From contig JAUXAG010000005.1 of assembly GCA_030614915.1 (NCBI GenBank), positions 62,001 through 126,000 on the forward strand: 64,000 nt of DNA, read 5' to 3'. Shown in pieces: positions 51,225-59,948 of this stretch. Position numbers and translations under genes: made by a program. Below the pieces are notes generated by a model, which was not told the origin of the DNA, did no database searches, and saw only the letters and a program-made list of their open reading frames with translations. Origin of the DNA: Actinomycetes bacterium (GTDB taxonomy: Bacteria > Planctomycetota > Phycisphaerae > JAACET01). The number at the start of each line of letters is the position of its first letter. Positions within the stretch are counted from its first letter, which is position 1.

Positions 51225-52520
51225 TCACCAGCCCTTTTTCAAAAGCACCGCCGGGACCGTTTTCAGCAAGATGTATATATTCAGCACAAGCGATCTTCTT
51301 TGAATATATAAAAAATCATATCTAATTTTATGCCTGGGATGCAGGTCGTAAAAATTCCTTATCTGGGCTAGACCGGTAAGTCCCGGCTTGACAGCCAATC
51401 GTAAACCCTGCAATACCCTGTGTAGTTTTACAAAATGTGGTCGTTCCGGGCGGGGACCCACAAGAGACATCTTGCCAAGCAATATGTTTAATAACTGGGG
51501 CAATTCGTCCAGTCGCGTAGTTCGTAACACTCTACCTATTCTGGTAATACGGGCATCGTTCTGCTTAGCCAGTACCGGGCCAACCACTTTTTCCGCGTCA
51601 TTTATCATCGTTCTAAATTTGTATAATGTAAATATCTTGCCGTCTTTACCCACTCTTTGCTGCTTGTAAAAGACAGGACCGGCGGTTGTCAGTTTGATCA
51701 GCAAAGAGATTAAGAGCATTGCTGGCCAAAGAATAAGTAAAATTGTAATACTGGCTACTATATCAAGCAGTCTTATCAGGAATTCCTCAAAATCCGATTG
51801 CCTGCCGACAAAAGTATTGAACAAAGTAACTGAAGAGTCGCCGTTTAGTCTTTCGGGCAGAAGCTCCAGGTAGACCAAAGGGCTGAATAGGATGTCAGCT
51901 TTGAACTTTCGCTCCAAATAGAGCAGCAGATTCAAGTGTTGTGCATTTCTAATTCTTTCACTTACCACTATTTCGTCAACGGCCGAATATTCCAGCAGTC
52001 CGCCAATCTGATCAATTCGTTTTCTTTCCACGTTTGCCTTTTTGTCGACAATGTCCTCTACTTTGCCCTCGCCGAGGATTACTATCTGCTTTTGTATCTT
52101 CTTCCTTGCTTTGAGAACAAGCTGATTAACCTCAAAAATCAAAAGCAGATTTAGAAGGAACGAAATGCCAAAAACACTCGTCGGAAATGCCCCCCAGCGG
52201 ACTCTGAAGACATAGACAAAAGCGACGGTCAGTAATGTTGCGAGAAATAAGGCTGAGAAAACTCTTTTGAATAAGTCCCAGGATGATTTGAACCTTTTCT
52301 TATAGACTCCGAACATCGCCAGTGCCGATAAATATATCAACGTTAGAAATACAAAGCTGTTTCTATAAGGCAGAAAACTACTCTCAGGGAATTGCAGGCC
52401 GTATCTAATCAAAAAAGAAATAAGAAAGCCGAGGTTTATTAGAACGGCATTTGTTATAAGTAAGAACACTCTTATCGCCATAGTGGACGTAAAGTAAAAT
52501 AATCGTAACTCTTTAGCCAT
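51225..52520 (-). CDS. polyprenyl-phosphate sugar-1-phosphate transferase (WbaP/WcaJ family)
   Basis: This ~431-residue priming transferase loads the first sugar-1-phosphate on undecaprenyl phosphate. Four to five N-terminal helices and a CoA-binding-like middle (about 115-230) are followed by a re-entrant helix (LLDIVASITILLILWPAMLL). The catalytic domain follows with KFRTM, TRLDELPQLLNILLGKMSLV and PGLTGLAQI. ATG 52520 starts just before the first helix; the frame continues to TTG 52631 without a clear ribosome-binding site. It is the last gene of the second locus and probably starts its repeat-unit synthesis. Confidence 0.92.
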   Translation of the reverse strand: MAKELRLFYFTSTMAIRVFLLITNAVLINLGFLISFLIRYGLQFPESSFLPYRNSFVFLTLIYLSALAMFGVYKKRFKSSWDLFKRVFSALFLATLLTVAFVYVFRVRWGAFPTSVFGISFLLNLLLIFEVNQLVLKARKKIQKQIVILGEGKVEDIVDKKANVERKRIDQIGGLLEYSAVDEIVVSERIRNAQHLNLLLYLERKFKADILFSPLVYLELLPERLNGDSSVTLFNTFVGRQSDFEEFLIRLLDIVASITILLILWPAMLLISLLIKLTTAGPVFYKQQRVGKDGKIFTLYKFRTMINDAEKVVGPVLAKQNDARITRIGRVLRTTRLDELPQLLNILLGKMSLVGPRPERPHFVKLHRVLQGLRLAVKPGLTGLAQIRNFYDLHPRHKIRYDFLYIQRRSLVLNIYILLKTVPAVLLKKGW

Positions 52521-52714
52521 TTTCTTATTCCCAAGAAACTCAAACGTTCTTTCGATTTGGTGATGGATCCTGGAGGATTTAATAATATTCAAAACATCAT
52601 ATAAGGCGTCTACTACAGTATTGCTGGTCAAGATAATTGTTCCATGCCGTCATGCTATATATCGAATTCATATCAAAATCTGGTTTATGTACCGCATTGA
52701 AAATATTCAAACGT

Positions 52715-53926
52715 CTAAATACTATCCAGCAGCTTCTTATATTTACCAATTACCGATTCGTATGAATATTTACATTGAGCGACATTACGTGCTCGCCTCC
52801 CCATTTCTTCCAACAGCACAGGATTATTTTTTGCTTTGATTATGGTCGAAACAAGCGAACTTGGGTTTCCGGGCGGTGTAACCCACCCTATGTTCTCCTC
52901 AGCCACGACAAGCCCAATCTCAGAGTCTTTCTCTACCACAGCCACAATTGGTTTGCCTGCTGCCATAATATTATAAGCCTTACTGGGCACGCTTAGCCCA
53001 AGCATACCAGGTGAAAGAGAAATAAGGCCCACATGACAAGCATTTAAAAAATCAATCTGTTCATCTCTTGGTCTATTACCTAATAAAGTCAGATTTGTCA
53101 ACTCTCCTCTACCTTTTTTTTCCTCTAGAAGATATTTCTTAGCGCCATCACCAACAAAAATGAAGTGAAGACCACCCTCATGTGATAATCTTTCCATAGC
53201 AGCAACTAGATACTCAATACCTTGTACTCGTCCTATATTTCCAGCAAATCCAACAACAAATTTACCTTCTAATTGAAGGTCGCTAATGAGCTTGTTTTTT
53301 TTGTACGGCAATGGATAAACATTCTCACAATCAGCCCAATTGGTGATTGCTTCGATATTGTCAGATCTTCCCGTAATAGCAGACAATATGGCACGCATAT
53401 CTCTTCCAATTACTATCACCTTATTTGCCGAACAGTACGCTAATATGGATAATTTTTTTAGCAAACTAAGAATAAGTGATTTATTTGAAACGATTCTTGC
53501 AGGAACCATATTATATGGAAATATATCGTGGGCTATAATTACAAATCGCGTTTTTTTTATGCGGCACACAACTGACATGAAAAATAGTATTGTTGCCGGG
53601 TTTGTAACAACTATTACAGTGTCACCCTTCTTGATTTCTGTTAGTGAACGGTAAGAAATAGCAAGACTTAGAATAAAAGCTCTTGCAATTCTAAGCACGA
53701 TTTTATTCTTGTTCAAGTGAGGCACAAAACATCTCAGTATGGTTACTTTGCCGAATGTTTCTTCTTTTCTTACAGCTTTAGTATTATTAGTATAATCTGG
53801 TTGGCCTGTAATTACGTTGATCCAATAATCATTCTCTAACCTCTTGGCAATTTCAGTCAAAATATGACTGGTTGCAGACTCTTCCGGATAAAAAATTTCA
53901 GAGATAATCCAGACCTTCTTTTTCAT
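52715..53926 (-). CDS. GT4 glycosyltransferase, WbuB-like (possible L-FucNAc transferase)
   Basis: This 403-residue GT-B enzyme begins MKKKVWIISEIFYPEESATS, and FVIIAHDIFPYNMV replaces the EVRDLWPE segment of other WbuB-like proteins. The donor domain has VVGFAGNIGRVQGIEYLVAA, FVGDGAKKYLL and SVPSKAYNIMAAGKPIVAVV. It starts right after the wbjD-like gene (TGAAATG). In E. coli O26 WbuB is the proposed L-FucNAc transferase, and the neighbouring UDP-L-FucNAc genes support the same role here, but this is inferred from context. Confidence 0.88.
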   Translation of the reverse strand: MKKKVWIISEIFYPEESATSHILTEIAKRLENDYWINVITGQPDYTNNTKAVRKEETFGKVTILRCFVPHLNKNKIVLRIARAFILSLAISYRSLTEIKKGDTVIVVTNPATILFFMSVVCRIKKTRFVIIAHDIFPYNMVPARIVSNKSLILSLLKKLSILAYCSANKVIVIGRDMRAILSAITGRSDNIEAITNWADCENVYPLPYKKNKLISDLQLEGKFVVGFAGNIGRVQGIEYLVAAMERLSHEGGLHFIFVGDGAKKYLLEEKKGRGELTNLTLLGNRPRDEQIDFLNACHVGLISLSPGMLGLSVPSKAYNIMAAGKPIVAVVEKDSEIGLVVAEENIGWVTPPGNPSSLVSTIIKAKNNPVLLEEMGRRARNVAQCKYSYESVIGKYKKLLDSI

Positions 53927-53927
53927 T

Positions 53928-55058
53928 TCAATATAATTTCCAAACAGTTCTTCTGATATAATCCGTATAACTGATGATGATTCGGATCACCTTATCGGAT
54001 ACATTTGGCATAGAATAATCAGCTACCTGCCTAAGCAAACGGTTGCTGCCTCGCGGCTGGTCTGCAAGTATGGCAAGCCCCTGCATGATTCGGTTGACCT
54101 CCAGACCAGTCACCATAACACTTGCTTCTTCCATACCCTCCGGCCGTTCGTGCGCCTCGCGTATGTTGAGGGCAGGAAAATTGAGGATCGATGATTCTTC
54201 ATTGATCGTCCCGCTATCGGATAAAACAACAAAAGCATTTTGTTGTAAATGAACATAATCAGTAAAGCTGAGGGGCGTCAGCAATTCGATATTTTCACGA
54301 AACTTGGTCTTGAGCTTTTGAACTTTGTTACGCGTTCGCGGATGCGTTGAAACAATAACCCGCTTCTTATACTGTTTGCTTAATGTATTAAGGATGTTTA
54401 CCAATTTAGAAAAATTTATATTTGACTCAATATTTTCTTCCCGATGCGCGCTCACCACAAAATAATCGTGCTTCGTCAGCTGCAGCCTTTCTAAGATAAC
54501 TGATTTTTCGATCTTTTTATCGTAATGGGATAACACTTCAAACATCGGGCTGCCAGTTTTGATAACCCTGTCTGGCGGCAGACCTTCACGAAGTAGGTAA
54601 TTACGAGCTATATCCGAATAGGTAAGGTTAATATCGCTTATGTGATCAACAATCTTGCGGTTGATTTCTTCCGGCACACGCTGGTCGAAACAGCGGTTGC
54701 CTGCCTCCATATGGAAAATAGGAATTTTTCGTTTTTTTGCCGGTATCGCGGCAAGACAGCTATTGGTATCTCCCAAAATCAGTACTGCTTCAGGATTTTC
54801 TTTTGCAAACACAGGGTCTATCTTTGCAATCGTGTACCCGATTGTTTCCGCGGCATTTTTACCTGCTGCCGCCAAAAAATAATCCGGTTTGCGAATATCC
54901 ATATCGACAAAAAATATTTCATTCAATTCGTAATCGCAATTCTGTCCTGTGTGAACCAGTATATGATTAGTGTATTGGTCCAGTTTGGCCATCACTCTCG
55001 ACAACCGGATTATTTCTGGCCGTGTACCAAGAACTGTCATTACTTTAATTTTTTTCAT
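53928..55058 (-). CDS. wbjD: WbjD/FnlC-like UDP-HexNAc 2-epimerase (UDP-L-FucNAc synthesis)
   Basis: This 376-residue WecB-superfamily enzyme has VLGTRPEIIRLSRV at the start, HMEAGNRCFDQRVPEE and SAHREEN. It also has SDSGTINEESSILNFP and REAHERPEGMEEASVMVTGL; that last stretch is typical of WbjD/FnlC, not WecB. It carries out the last step, from UDP-2-acetamido-2,6-dideoxy-L-talose to UDP-L-FucNAc. The wbjB and wbjC homologues are upstream in the same operon, with the small WbuC-like gene between. Confidence 0.92.
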   Translation of the reverse strand: MKKIKVMTVLGTRPEIIRLSRVMAKLDQYTNHILVHTGQNCDYELNEIFFVDMDIRKPDYFLAAAGKNAAETIGYTIAKIDPVFAKENPEAVLILGDTNSCLAAIPAKKRKIPIFHMEAGNRCFDQRVPEEINRKIVDHISDINLTYSDIARNYLLREGLPPDRVIKTGSPMFEVLSHYDKKIEKSVILERLQLTKHDYFVVSAHREENIESNINFSKLVNILNTLSKQYKKRVIVSTHPRTRNKVQKLKTKFRENIELLTPLSFTDYVHLQQNAFVVLSDSGTINEESSILNFPALNIREAHERPEGMEEASVMVTGLEVNRIMQGLAILADQPRGSNRLLRQVADYSMPNVSDKVIRIIISYTDYIRRTVWKLY

Positions 55059-55091
55059 TGGTTGCCTCGATGTGACAAATTATGAATTTAT

Positions 55092-55559
55092 TTACGTGGC
55101 TGATTTCAACTTTTCAAGGTATGCCTCTGCTTCTAATGTCCCTTCGATTGGTGCCCATGGAGCAAAATCATCAATACTCAAAGGCATATAAGGCCCCGGT
55201 TTAACTTCTAAAAATACAGATCCTTTTTTCAGGGAGATTACTGTGTGCCAAATGGCCGGTGCAATCTCCACTCCATGTATATCTCCAACTATGGTCAGCC
55301 GACATGTTTCTTTTATTTGTCCATCATCGCTGAATATGATCAACCTCAGTTCGCCAGCTACTGCATAGAATAATTCAGGCTTAGGATGTATTGCATGACG
55401 GTGCGGCCGTATATACGATCCAGGCTCCATTGCATTCAAAAGTCTTTGGCATGTGTCATCAAGGCTGTTGTGAAGATTATAATTTTGCCTCAGTCGCGGA
55501 TTTGTTGAGGCCTTTTCTGACAGCACCTTCAGTAAATCAGAATCAATTATTTTTATCAT
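55092..55559 (-). CDS. wbuC: WbuC family cupin-fold protein
   Basis: This 155-residue cupin protein has LNAMEPGSYIRPHRHAIHPKPELFYAVAGEL (metal-binding His-x-His and Glu), VVGDIHGVEI, and a WH pair in APAIWHTVISL, with an FLEVKPGPY end. WbuC genes accompany L-FucNAc synthesis genes in O-antigen loci, with no settled activity. ATG 55559 overlaps the preceding gene by 17 bases; codons further upstream lie within that gene. It sits between the wbjC and wbjD homologues. Confidence 0.9.
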   Translation of the reverse strand: MIKIIDSDLLKVLSEKASTNPRLRQNYNLHNSLDDTCQRLLNAMEPGSYIRPHRHAIHPKPELFYAVAGELRLIIFSDDGQIKETCRLTIVGDIHGVEIAPAIWHTVISLKKGSVFLEVKPGPYMPLSIDDFAPWAPIEGTLEAEAYLEKLKSAT

Positions 55560-56688
55560 AAAGATATGCTTCAGTTTTAACATTAGCAAAATATGTGTCC
55601 GGCTTTTCAGGATCAAATATCTGGTTTGACCAGAAAAGCGTTATCATTTCGCTTTCGCCAATGTTTTCGATATGGTGTGTGTACCCTGGAGGGATATCCA
55701 CCACTGTCCATTTCGTTCCCGATACTCGGCACTCAATCACCTCGTTAGTGACGATATGTCGGAAACGGATTACCGCCTCGCCCTGTAAAACACAGAACTT
55801 TTCGATTTTGCTGTCATGATAATGATTGCCACGGGTGATTCCTGCGTAGGTGCGAGATACGAACATCTGCCCAAAATGCGCAGATTTGATCAATTCAGCC
55901 AACTCGCCGCGATGGTCAGTCTTTATGTCAAGTCCGTAGGAGAAATCATCGGCCGCAACGTAAGAAAGGTAGGTGGCATATAGTTTTCTGGTGAAATCAT
56001 CGCTCAAATCAGGAATAACGAGTCTAGTACGAATCTCCCGCAATGCGTATATGCGATCAGCAAGCTCACCCAAGGTTATGCGGTAGGTAGGACTGACAGC
56101 AAGGTGAGTTGCAGAAGGGAGAATGCTACCATTCAAAATGCCAATGAACTCAGCAATGATGTCGTCGATATATACAAGCTCAACCACATTGGCCGGGTTT
56201 GAAATGGTAATTTCAATGCCGTGGGCTATGTTGTGACAGAAAGTAGAGACAACCGAGTTATAGTTTGGACGGGACCATTTGCCAAATACATTAGTAAGAC
56301 GATATACATACACCGGTGCCCCCCTTTCTTTGCCATAGGTGAATACTACATCCTCAGCCGCTTTCTTACTCCTACCATACGGATTGTCCAGCGCAGCCTG
56401 AATTGATGACAAAATAACAACTGGTATTGCCGTGCCCTGCTTCTTCAATGTCTCAACTATCTGGCAGGTCAAATCAGTATTACCGGTTTTAAACTCTTCT
56501 TCTGACTGGGGACGATTGACTCCTGCAAGATGAAAGACGATATCTGCCTGAGAAAGCAAACCAGATAGCGTTGCGGGATTGTCCTGCACATCATAGCATA
56601 GGATTCTGATATCGTCCTGTCTCTGCAGTGCAATGCGCAGATTCCGCCCGATAAAACCCTCTGCTCCCGTAACTAAAATCGTTTTCAT
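55543..56688 (-). CDS. wbjC: WbjC/FnlB-like reductase-epimerase (SDR plus cupin)
   Basis: In this ~381-residue bifunctional protein an N-terminal extended SDR domain (ILVTGAEGFIGRNL at 4-17, LSSIQAALDNPYGRSKKAAE with the Tyr-x3-Lys pair) is followed by a C-terminal cupin. The cupin starts near GITRGNHYHDSKIEKF and ends DIPPGYTHHIENIG. This matches WbjC/Cap5F, which reduces and epimerises the keto-sugar made by WbjB to UDP-2-acetamido-2,6-dideoxy-L-talose. ATG 56688 gives the normal MKTILVTG start; the frame is open to GTG 56769. It lies 61 bases after wbjB. Confidence 0.93.
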   Translation of the reverse strand: MKTILVTGAEGFIGRNLRIALQRQDDIRILCYDVQDNPATLSGLLSQADIVFHLAGVNRPQSEEEFKTGNTDLTCQIVETLKKQGTAIPVVILSSIQAALDNPYGRSKKAAEDVVFTYGKERGAPVYVYRLTNVFGKWSRPNYNSVVSTFCHNIAHGIEITISNPANVVELVYIDDIIAEFIGILNGSILPSATHLAVSPTYRITLGELADRIYALREIRTRLVIPDLSDDFTRKLYATYLSYVAADDFSYGLDIKTDHRGELAELIKSAHFGQMFVSRTYAGITRGNHYHDSKIEKFCVLQGEAVIRFRHIVTNEVIECRVSGTKWTVVDIPPGYTHHIENIGESEMITLFWSNQIFDPEKPDTYFANVKTEAYLYDKNN

Positions 56689-56749
56689 TATTCTTTTCTC
56701 TTCGTCTTTAGTTCTTACCCATTTACCTTCAGCGTTCAACTTTATATTA

Positions 56750-57772
56750 CTATGCTTCCACCTTTTCACCCCGCAGTGCTTGCTGTACGCACTCCAGCTT
56801 TTTCAGTAAAGTCATCATTCCTTCAATATCCAGCCGGGTTGCATTATGAGAATTAAAATCCTGCAACTCCGACACACGCTCTTCACCCTCGGTGAAATAC
56901 TTCCCATAATTTAGGTTGCGGTTATCGGTAGGCACGCGGTAATATCCGCCAAGATCATGGGCAACTGCCATTTCCTCGCGGGTAAGAAGTGTCTCATATA
57001 GTTTTTCTCCGTGCCGAGTGCCAATGATTTGAATGCTTGTATTTGTGTTTAACAACTGCTTAATTGCCTCGGCAAGCACGCCGATAGTGCAGGCCGGTGA
57101 TTTTTGTACAAAGATATCACCAGGGTTGCCATGTTCAAAGGCATATAACACTAAATTAATAGCATCCTCAATCGTCATCATGAACCGGGTCATGTTGGGG
57201 TCAGTAATTGATAGCGGTCGCCCTTCCTGTATCTGTTTTAGAAACAACGGAATAACTGACCCCCGACTGGCCATCACATTGCCATAGCGAGTCACGCAGA
57301 TGATGGTATCGGGTGCCGCTACTCGGGATTTAGCAACCGCCAGCTTCTCCATCATCGCCTTGGATATTCCCATTGCATTTATCGGATACACCGCCTTGTC
57401 AGTTGAGAGAACAATCACCCGCTTTACTCCTGCAGAAGTTGCGGCAGTAAGAACGTTTTCTGTGCCTAAAGAATTGGTAAGCAAGGCCTCCAGGGGAAAG
57501 AACTCGCACGATGGAACCTGCTTTAAAGCAGCTGCATTGAAAACAAAGTCTACTCCGCGCATTGCACCATACAGACTCGACTGGTTGCGTACATCGCCGA
57601 TGTAAAAACGTAGCTTATCGTCGCTGTAAGCCTTTCGCATGTCATCCTGTTTTTTTTCATCACGAGAAAAAATGCGAATTTCTGAAATCTCTGTTGGCAG
57701 AAAACGGCGAAGTACCGCATTGCCAAAAGTGCCAGTGCCGCCGGTGATTAGCAGAGTTTTACCGGTAAACAT
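56750..57772 (-). CDS. wbjB: WbjB/FnlA-like UDP-GlcNAc 4,6-dehydratase/5-epimerase
   Basis: This 340-residue SDR enzyme starts the UDP-L-FucNAc pathway. It has the nucleotide motif LITGGTGTFGNAVLRRF at 8-24, AAALKQVPSCEFFPLEA (about 82-98), and the catalytic STDKAVYPINAMGISKAMMEK (about 123-143). In that motif the usual SDR Tyr is Met, as in the FlaA1/WbjB group. Its ATG shares bases with the stop of a 33-residue ORF (TAATG), so it is translationally coupled. The full set wbjB-wbjC-wbuC-wbjD-wbuB follows in order. Confidence 0.94.
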   Translation of the reverse strand: MFTGKTLLITGGTGTFGNAVLRRFLPTEISEIRIFSRDEKKQDDMRKAYSDDKLRFYIGDVRNQSSLYGAMRGVDFVFNAAALKQVPSCEFFPLEALLTNSLGTENVLTAATSAGVKRVIVLSTDKAVYPINAMGISKAMMEKLAVAKSRVAAPDTIICVTRYGNVMASRGSVIPLFLKQIQEGRPLSITDPNMTRFMMTIEDAINLVLYAFEHGNPGDIFVQKSPACTIGVLAEAIKQLLNTNTSIQIIGTRHGEKLYETLLTREEMAVAHDLGGYYRVPTDNRNLNYGKYFTEGEERVSELQDFNSHNATRLDIEGMMTLLKKLECVQQALRGEKVEA

Positions 57773-57873
57773 TATTCCTCCAATGAAGTTTGAAGCTCCT
57801 CTACAGTGTTAAACATAGGGACTTCAAGCATCTCAAGATTGCCGTTACTGTAATTTTGTGCAAGTATTTTCAT
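57772..57873 (-). CDS. 33-residue coupled ORF, probable dehydrogenase remnant
   Basis: This short frame runs from ATG 57873 to TAA 57772. The start overlaps the stop of the upstream glycosyltransferase (ATGA) and its stop overlaps the wbjB start (TAATG), so ribosomes must pass through it. Its first residues (MKILAQNYSNGNLEMLEVP) resemble the opening of the MDR-type dehydrogenase half of the two-domain oxidoreductase at 33754. It may be what is left after an internal deletion, retained as a coupling leader. Confidence 0.5.
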   Translation of the reverse strand: MKILAQNYSNGNLEMLEVPMFNTVEELQTSLEE

Positions 57874-58994
57874 TTGCTTCTTAATATATCTACAAGCCAA
57901 TAATAATATTTATCAAATTGCCACTCCGCCCAGACTTCTTCATAGCTCCTTCTTGCATTCATAGACAATTCTATGAAATTAGTTTTAACATACTCCATCG
58001 CTCTTACAGCATCAGCAGGAAGGCACTTAAAAGGAATTACATATCCGTTTTTCATGTGATTTACATGCTGTGTTAGTCCTTGAATGTCTCTCGTTATTAT
58101 AGGAGTCTTATTCATATACGCAACAGGAATAACTCCGCTTTGAGTAACTTCCTTATCGAGACGGAAAACGGCAAGGCTTTCTCTAATTACTTCGTTAATT
58201 TCGGAGTCTGTGATACTATCTTTATTTACTATCTTTACTTTCTGTGTCCCTTTTTCTGTCAAATTCTCAATATATTTTGTTATATTGCTCGAACTTATAA
58301 GGGCAAATTCACAATCAAGCTCTTTCTCTGCCGCATAGTTGACAATCTCTATAAAAGTATCGTGCCCGGTCGCAGAATGAGCTCCACCTATGATTGAAAA
58401 AAATCTGCGTTCAGTATTTACATTAACCCATTTATCTGGAATCAATAAAGGAGCAATATAGTTTTTACCATTAAATTCAGGATAATATTTTTTGTAGAGG
58501 TACGATGAATATTCAGAGGGCGAAACTACGTAATCCATATATCTGACAGTTAGCTTCTGTATCACTTCAACAAGCTTAATATAAATACCTTTTTTAAAAC
58601 CATAAGAACTTTTATCCGGCTTGTATGGGTCGTGGAGGTAAAGGGCTGTAATTGCTTCTGGAAAATTTCTTTTGATTAATCTTGCAATAAATGGATTCAA
58701 AGGATGCGGATTATAAAAAAGAACAAAATCAGGGTGGCTTGAAGAAAATATTTCCATAAATTTCTTACTATTAATAAATTTAAGCGTATCCATGACTAAT
58801 CTACTTATATTATCAGCAGTTGAAATATATTCTATACCGTTATATACTCCTTCGATATTAGAATACTTTTCAGCAATAATATATTTTAAATCCATAGTGT
58901 TGCTCCTTATATTTTCCCCAAGGGCAAAAAATTCCTTTTTTAAGCCAGGAGCAAACTTTAGACTTACAATATAAGCAGTTTTCTTAGAAACCAC
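57870..58994 (-). CDS. glycosyltransferase (GT4-like, AT-rich)
   Basis: This ~374-residue protein has a GT-B-like layout: YNPHPLNPFIARLIKRNFPEA with LYLHDPYKPDK in the first half, RRFFSIIGGAHSATGHDTFIEIV at the start of the second, then TQSGVIPVAYMNKTPIITRDIQGL, a variant donor-site region. GTG 58994 overlaps the preceding methyltransferase end by 11 bases; TTG 59012 and a codon at 59087 are alternatives. The gene is markedly AT-rich compared with the acs region. Specificity is unknown, and the family assignment is by general pattern only. Confidence 0.75.
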   Translation of the reverse strand: MVSKKTAYIVSLKFAPGLKKEFFALGENIRSNTMDLKYIIAEKYSNIEGVYNGIEYISTADNISRLVMDTLKFINSKKFMEIFSSSHPDFVLFYNPHPLNPFIARLIKRNFPEAITALYLHDPYKPDKSSYGFKKGIYIKLVEVIQKLTVRYMDYVVSPSEYSSYLYKKYYPEFNGKNYIAPLLIPDKWVNVNTERRFFSIIGGAHSATGHDTFIEIVNYAAEKELDCEFALISSSNITKYIENLTEKGTQKVKIVNKDSITDSEINEVIRESLAVFRLDKEVTQSGVIPVAYMNKTPIITRDIQGLTQHVNHMKNGYVIPFKCLPADAVRAMEYVKTNFIELSMNARRSYEEVWAEWQFDKYYYWLVDILRSK

Positions 58995-59724
58995 CTTGCA
59001 GCTTTCTTCCAATTGCCATATAACTTTCTCCTTTATACCAATGAAAATATCCAAATATAGCCATTGGGATCCAGTTAATAAGAGCAAGAGGGAATTTCTG
59101 TAATACCCTTAATCCTGTAAGACTTGTTGTCCCATCGTCTAACATTTGAAATCCTTTGTTTTGAATTAGGCTCCTCCATTCAGGCGGGGATTTCAGAGAT
59201 ATATGGTCATACCTATTGCCTTGCCACCTAGTGCCAAGTATTCTTGCAGATATGCCGATTGGATTAGGAGTGGCAATTAATAACAAACCATTTTCTTTTA
59301 AAATTCTGTATGCCTCAGTAAAAAACCTTCCCGGCTTCTCAAGGTGTTCAATGACTTGAAGTGAAACAACAACATCAAAACTTCGGTCTGGAAAAGGCAT
59401 TGCCTGGCCGTCATGCCTGATAATTGTTGCCCTTTTTACGTGCACTTTTGCAAATTCAACAAGGGATTTATCTATATCCAGACCGTATATCTCACAATTT
59501 GGGAACCACCTTTCAGCACGCCTCAAATACAATCCAGGTCCACTTCCGACTTCAAGTAACTTGAATTTGGAATTCTTTTTGAACCCGCCATATTTAGCAA
59601 GTTTTCTTTTCCACACCCTATATGCAACACTTGTCTTTAAAGACGCAAAGCAATGTTTGAATTTACTCTTGGGCAGGTATGGTGAATCTTTATTTCTTTC
59701 CATTGCAAAATCTACAGCCTCCAT
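58984..59724 (-). CDS. class I SAM-dependent methyltransferase
   Basis: This ~246-residue enzyme has motif I LLEVGSGPGLYLRRAERWFP at about 56-75 and YGLDIDKSLVEFA at the end of strand 2. FDVVVSLQVIEHLEKPGRFF and ILKENGLLLIATPNP follow, typical of UbiE/Methyltransf_11-type proteins in polysaccharide loci. The tail has a weakly hydrophobic stretch (ALINWIPMAIFGYF) that may touch the membrane. ATG 59724 is preferred over GTG 59769, but neither has a strong ribosome-binding site. It probably methylates a sugar of the second polymer. Confidence 0.85.
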   Translation of the reverse strand: MEAVDFAMERNKDSPYLPKSKFKHCFASLKTSVAYRVWKRKLAKYGGFKKNSKFKLLEVGSGPGLYLRRAERWFPNCEIYGLDIDKSLVEFAKVHVKRATIIRHDGQAMPFPDRSFDVVVSLQVIEHLEKPGRFFTEAYRILKENGLLLIATPNPIGISARILGTRWQGNRYDHISLKSPPEWRSLIQNKGFQMLDDGTTSLTGLRVLQKFPLALINWIPMAIFGYFHWYKGESYMAIGRKLQGGF

Positions 59725-59948
59725 GCGTTTCTTTCGATAACTGTGGCGGGCTCCTGGCAGTAGGGTCACATTCTAAGTTATGTCAATAGGCATTTAATTT
59801 AATATTTGGTCATATATTTCATCAACGACTATTTTCGCCTAGTTGTGCAAAGCTCGCTCGCACATCGTTTCATCACGGTCTCTCCTCAAAGGTTTCTGTT
59901 TCCCAAAACAAACCATAAAGAGAGATCGTGATTTTTTCAAATCATGCT

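Noticed and set aside
51213-51249. inverted repeat GGTGCTTT / AAAGCACC between convergent genes
   Set aside because: The stem is only 8 bp with a 21-base loop, lies partly inside both coding ends and has no T-tract on either strand, so a bidirectional terminator is not well supported.
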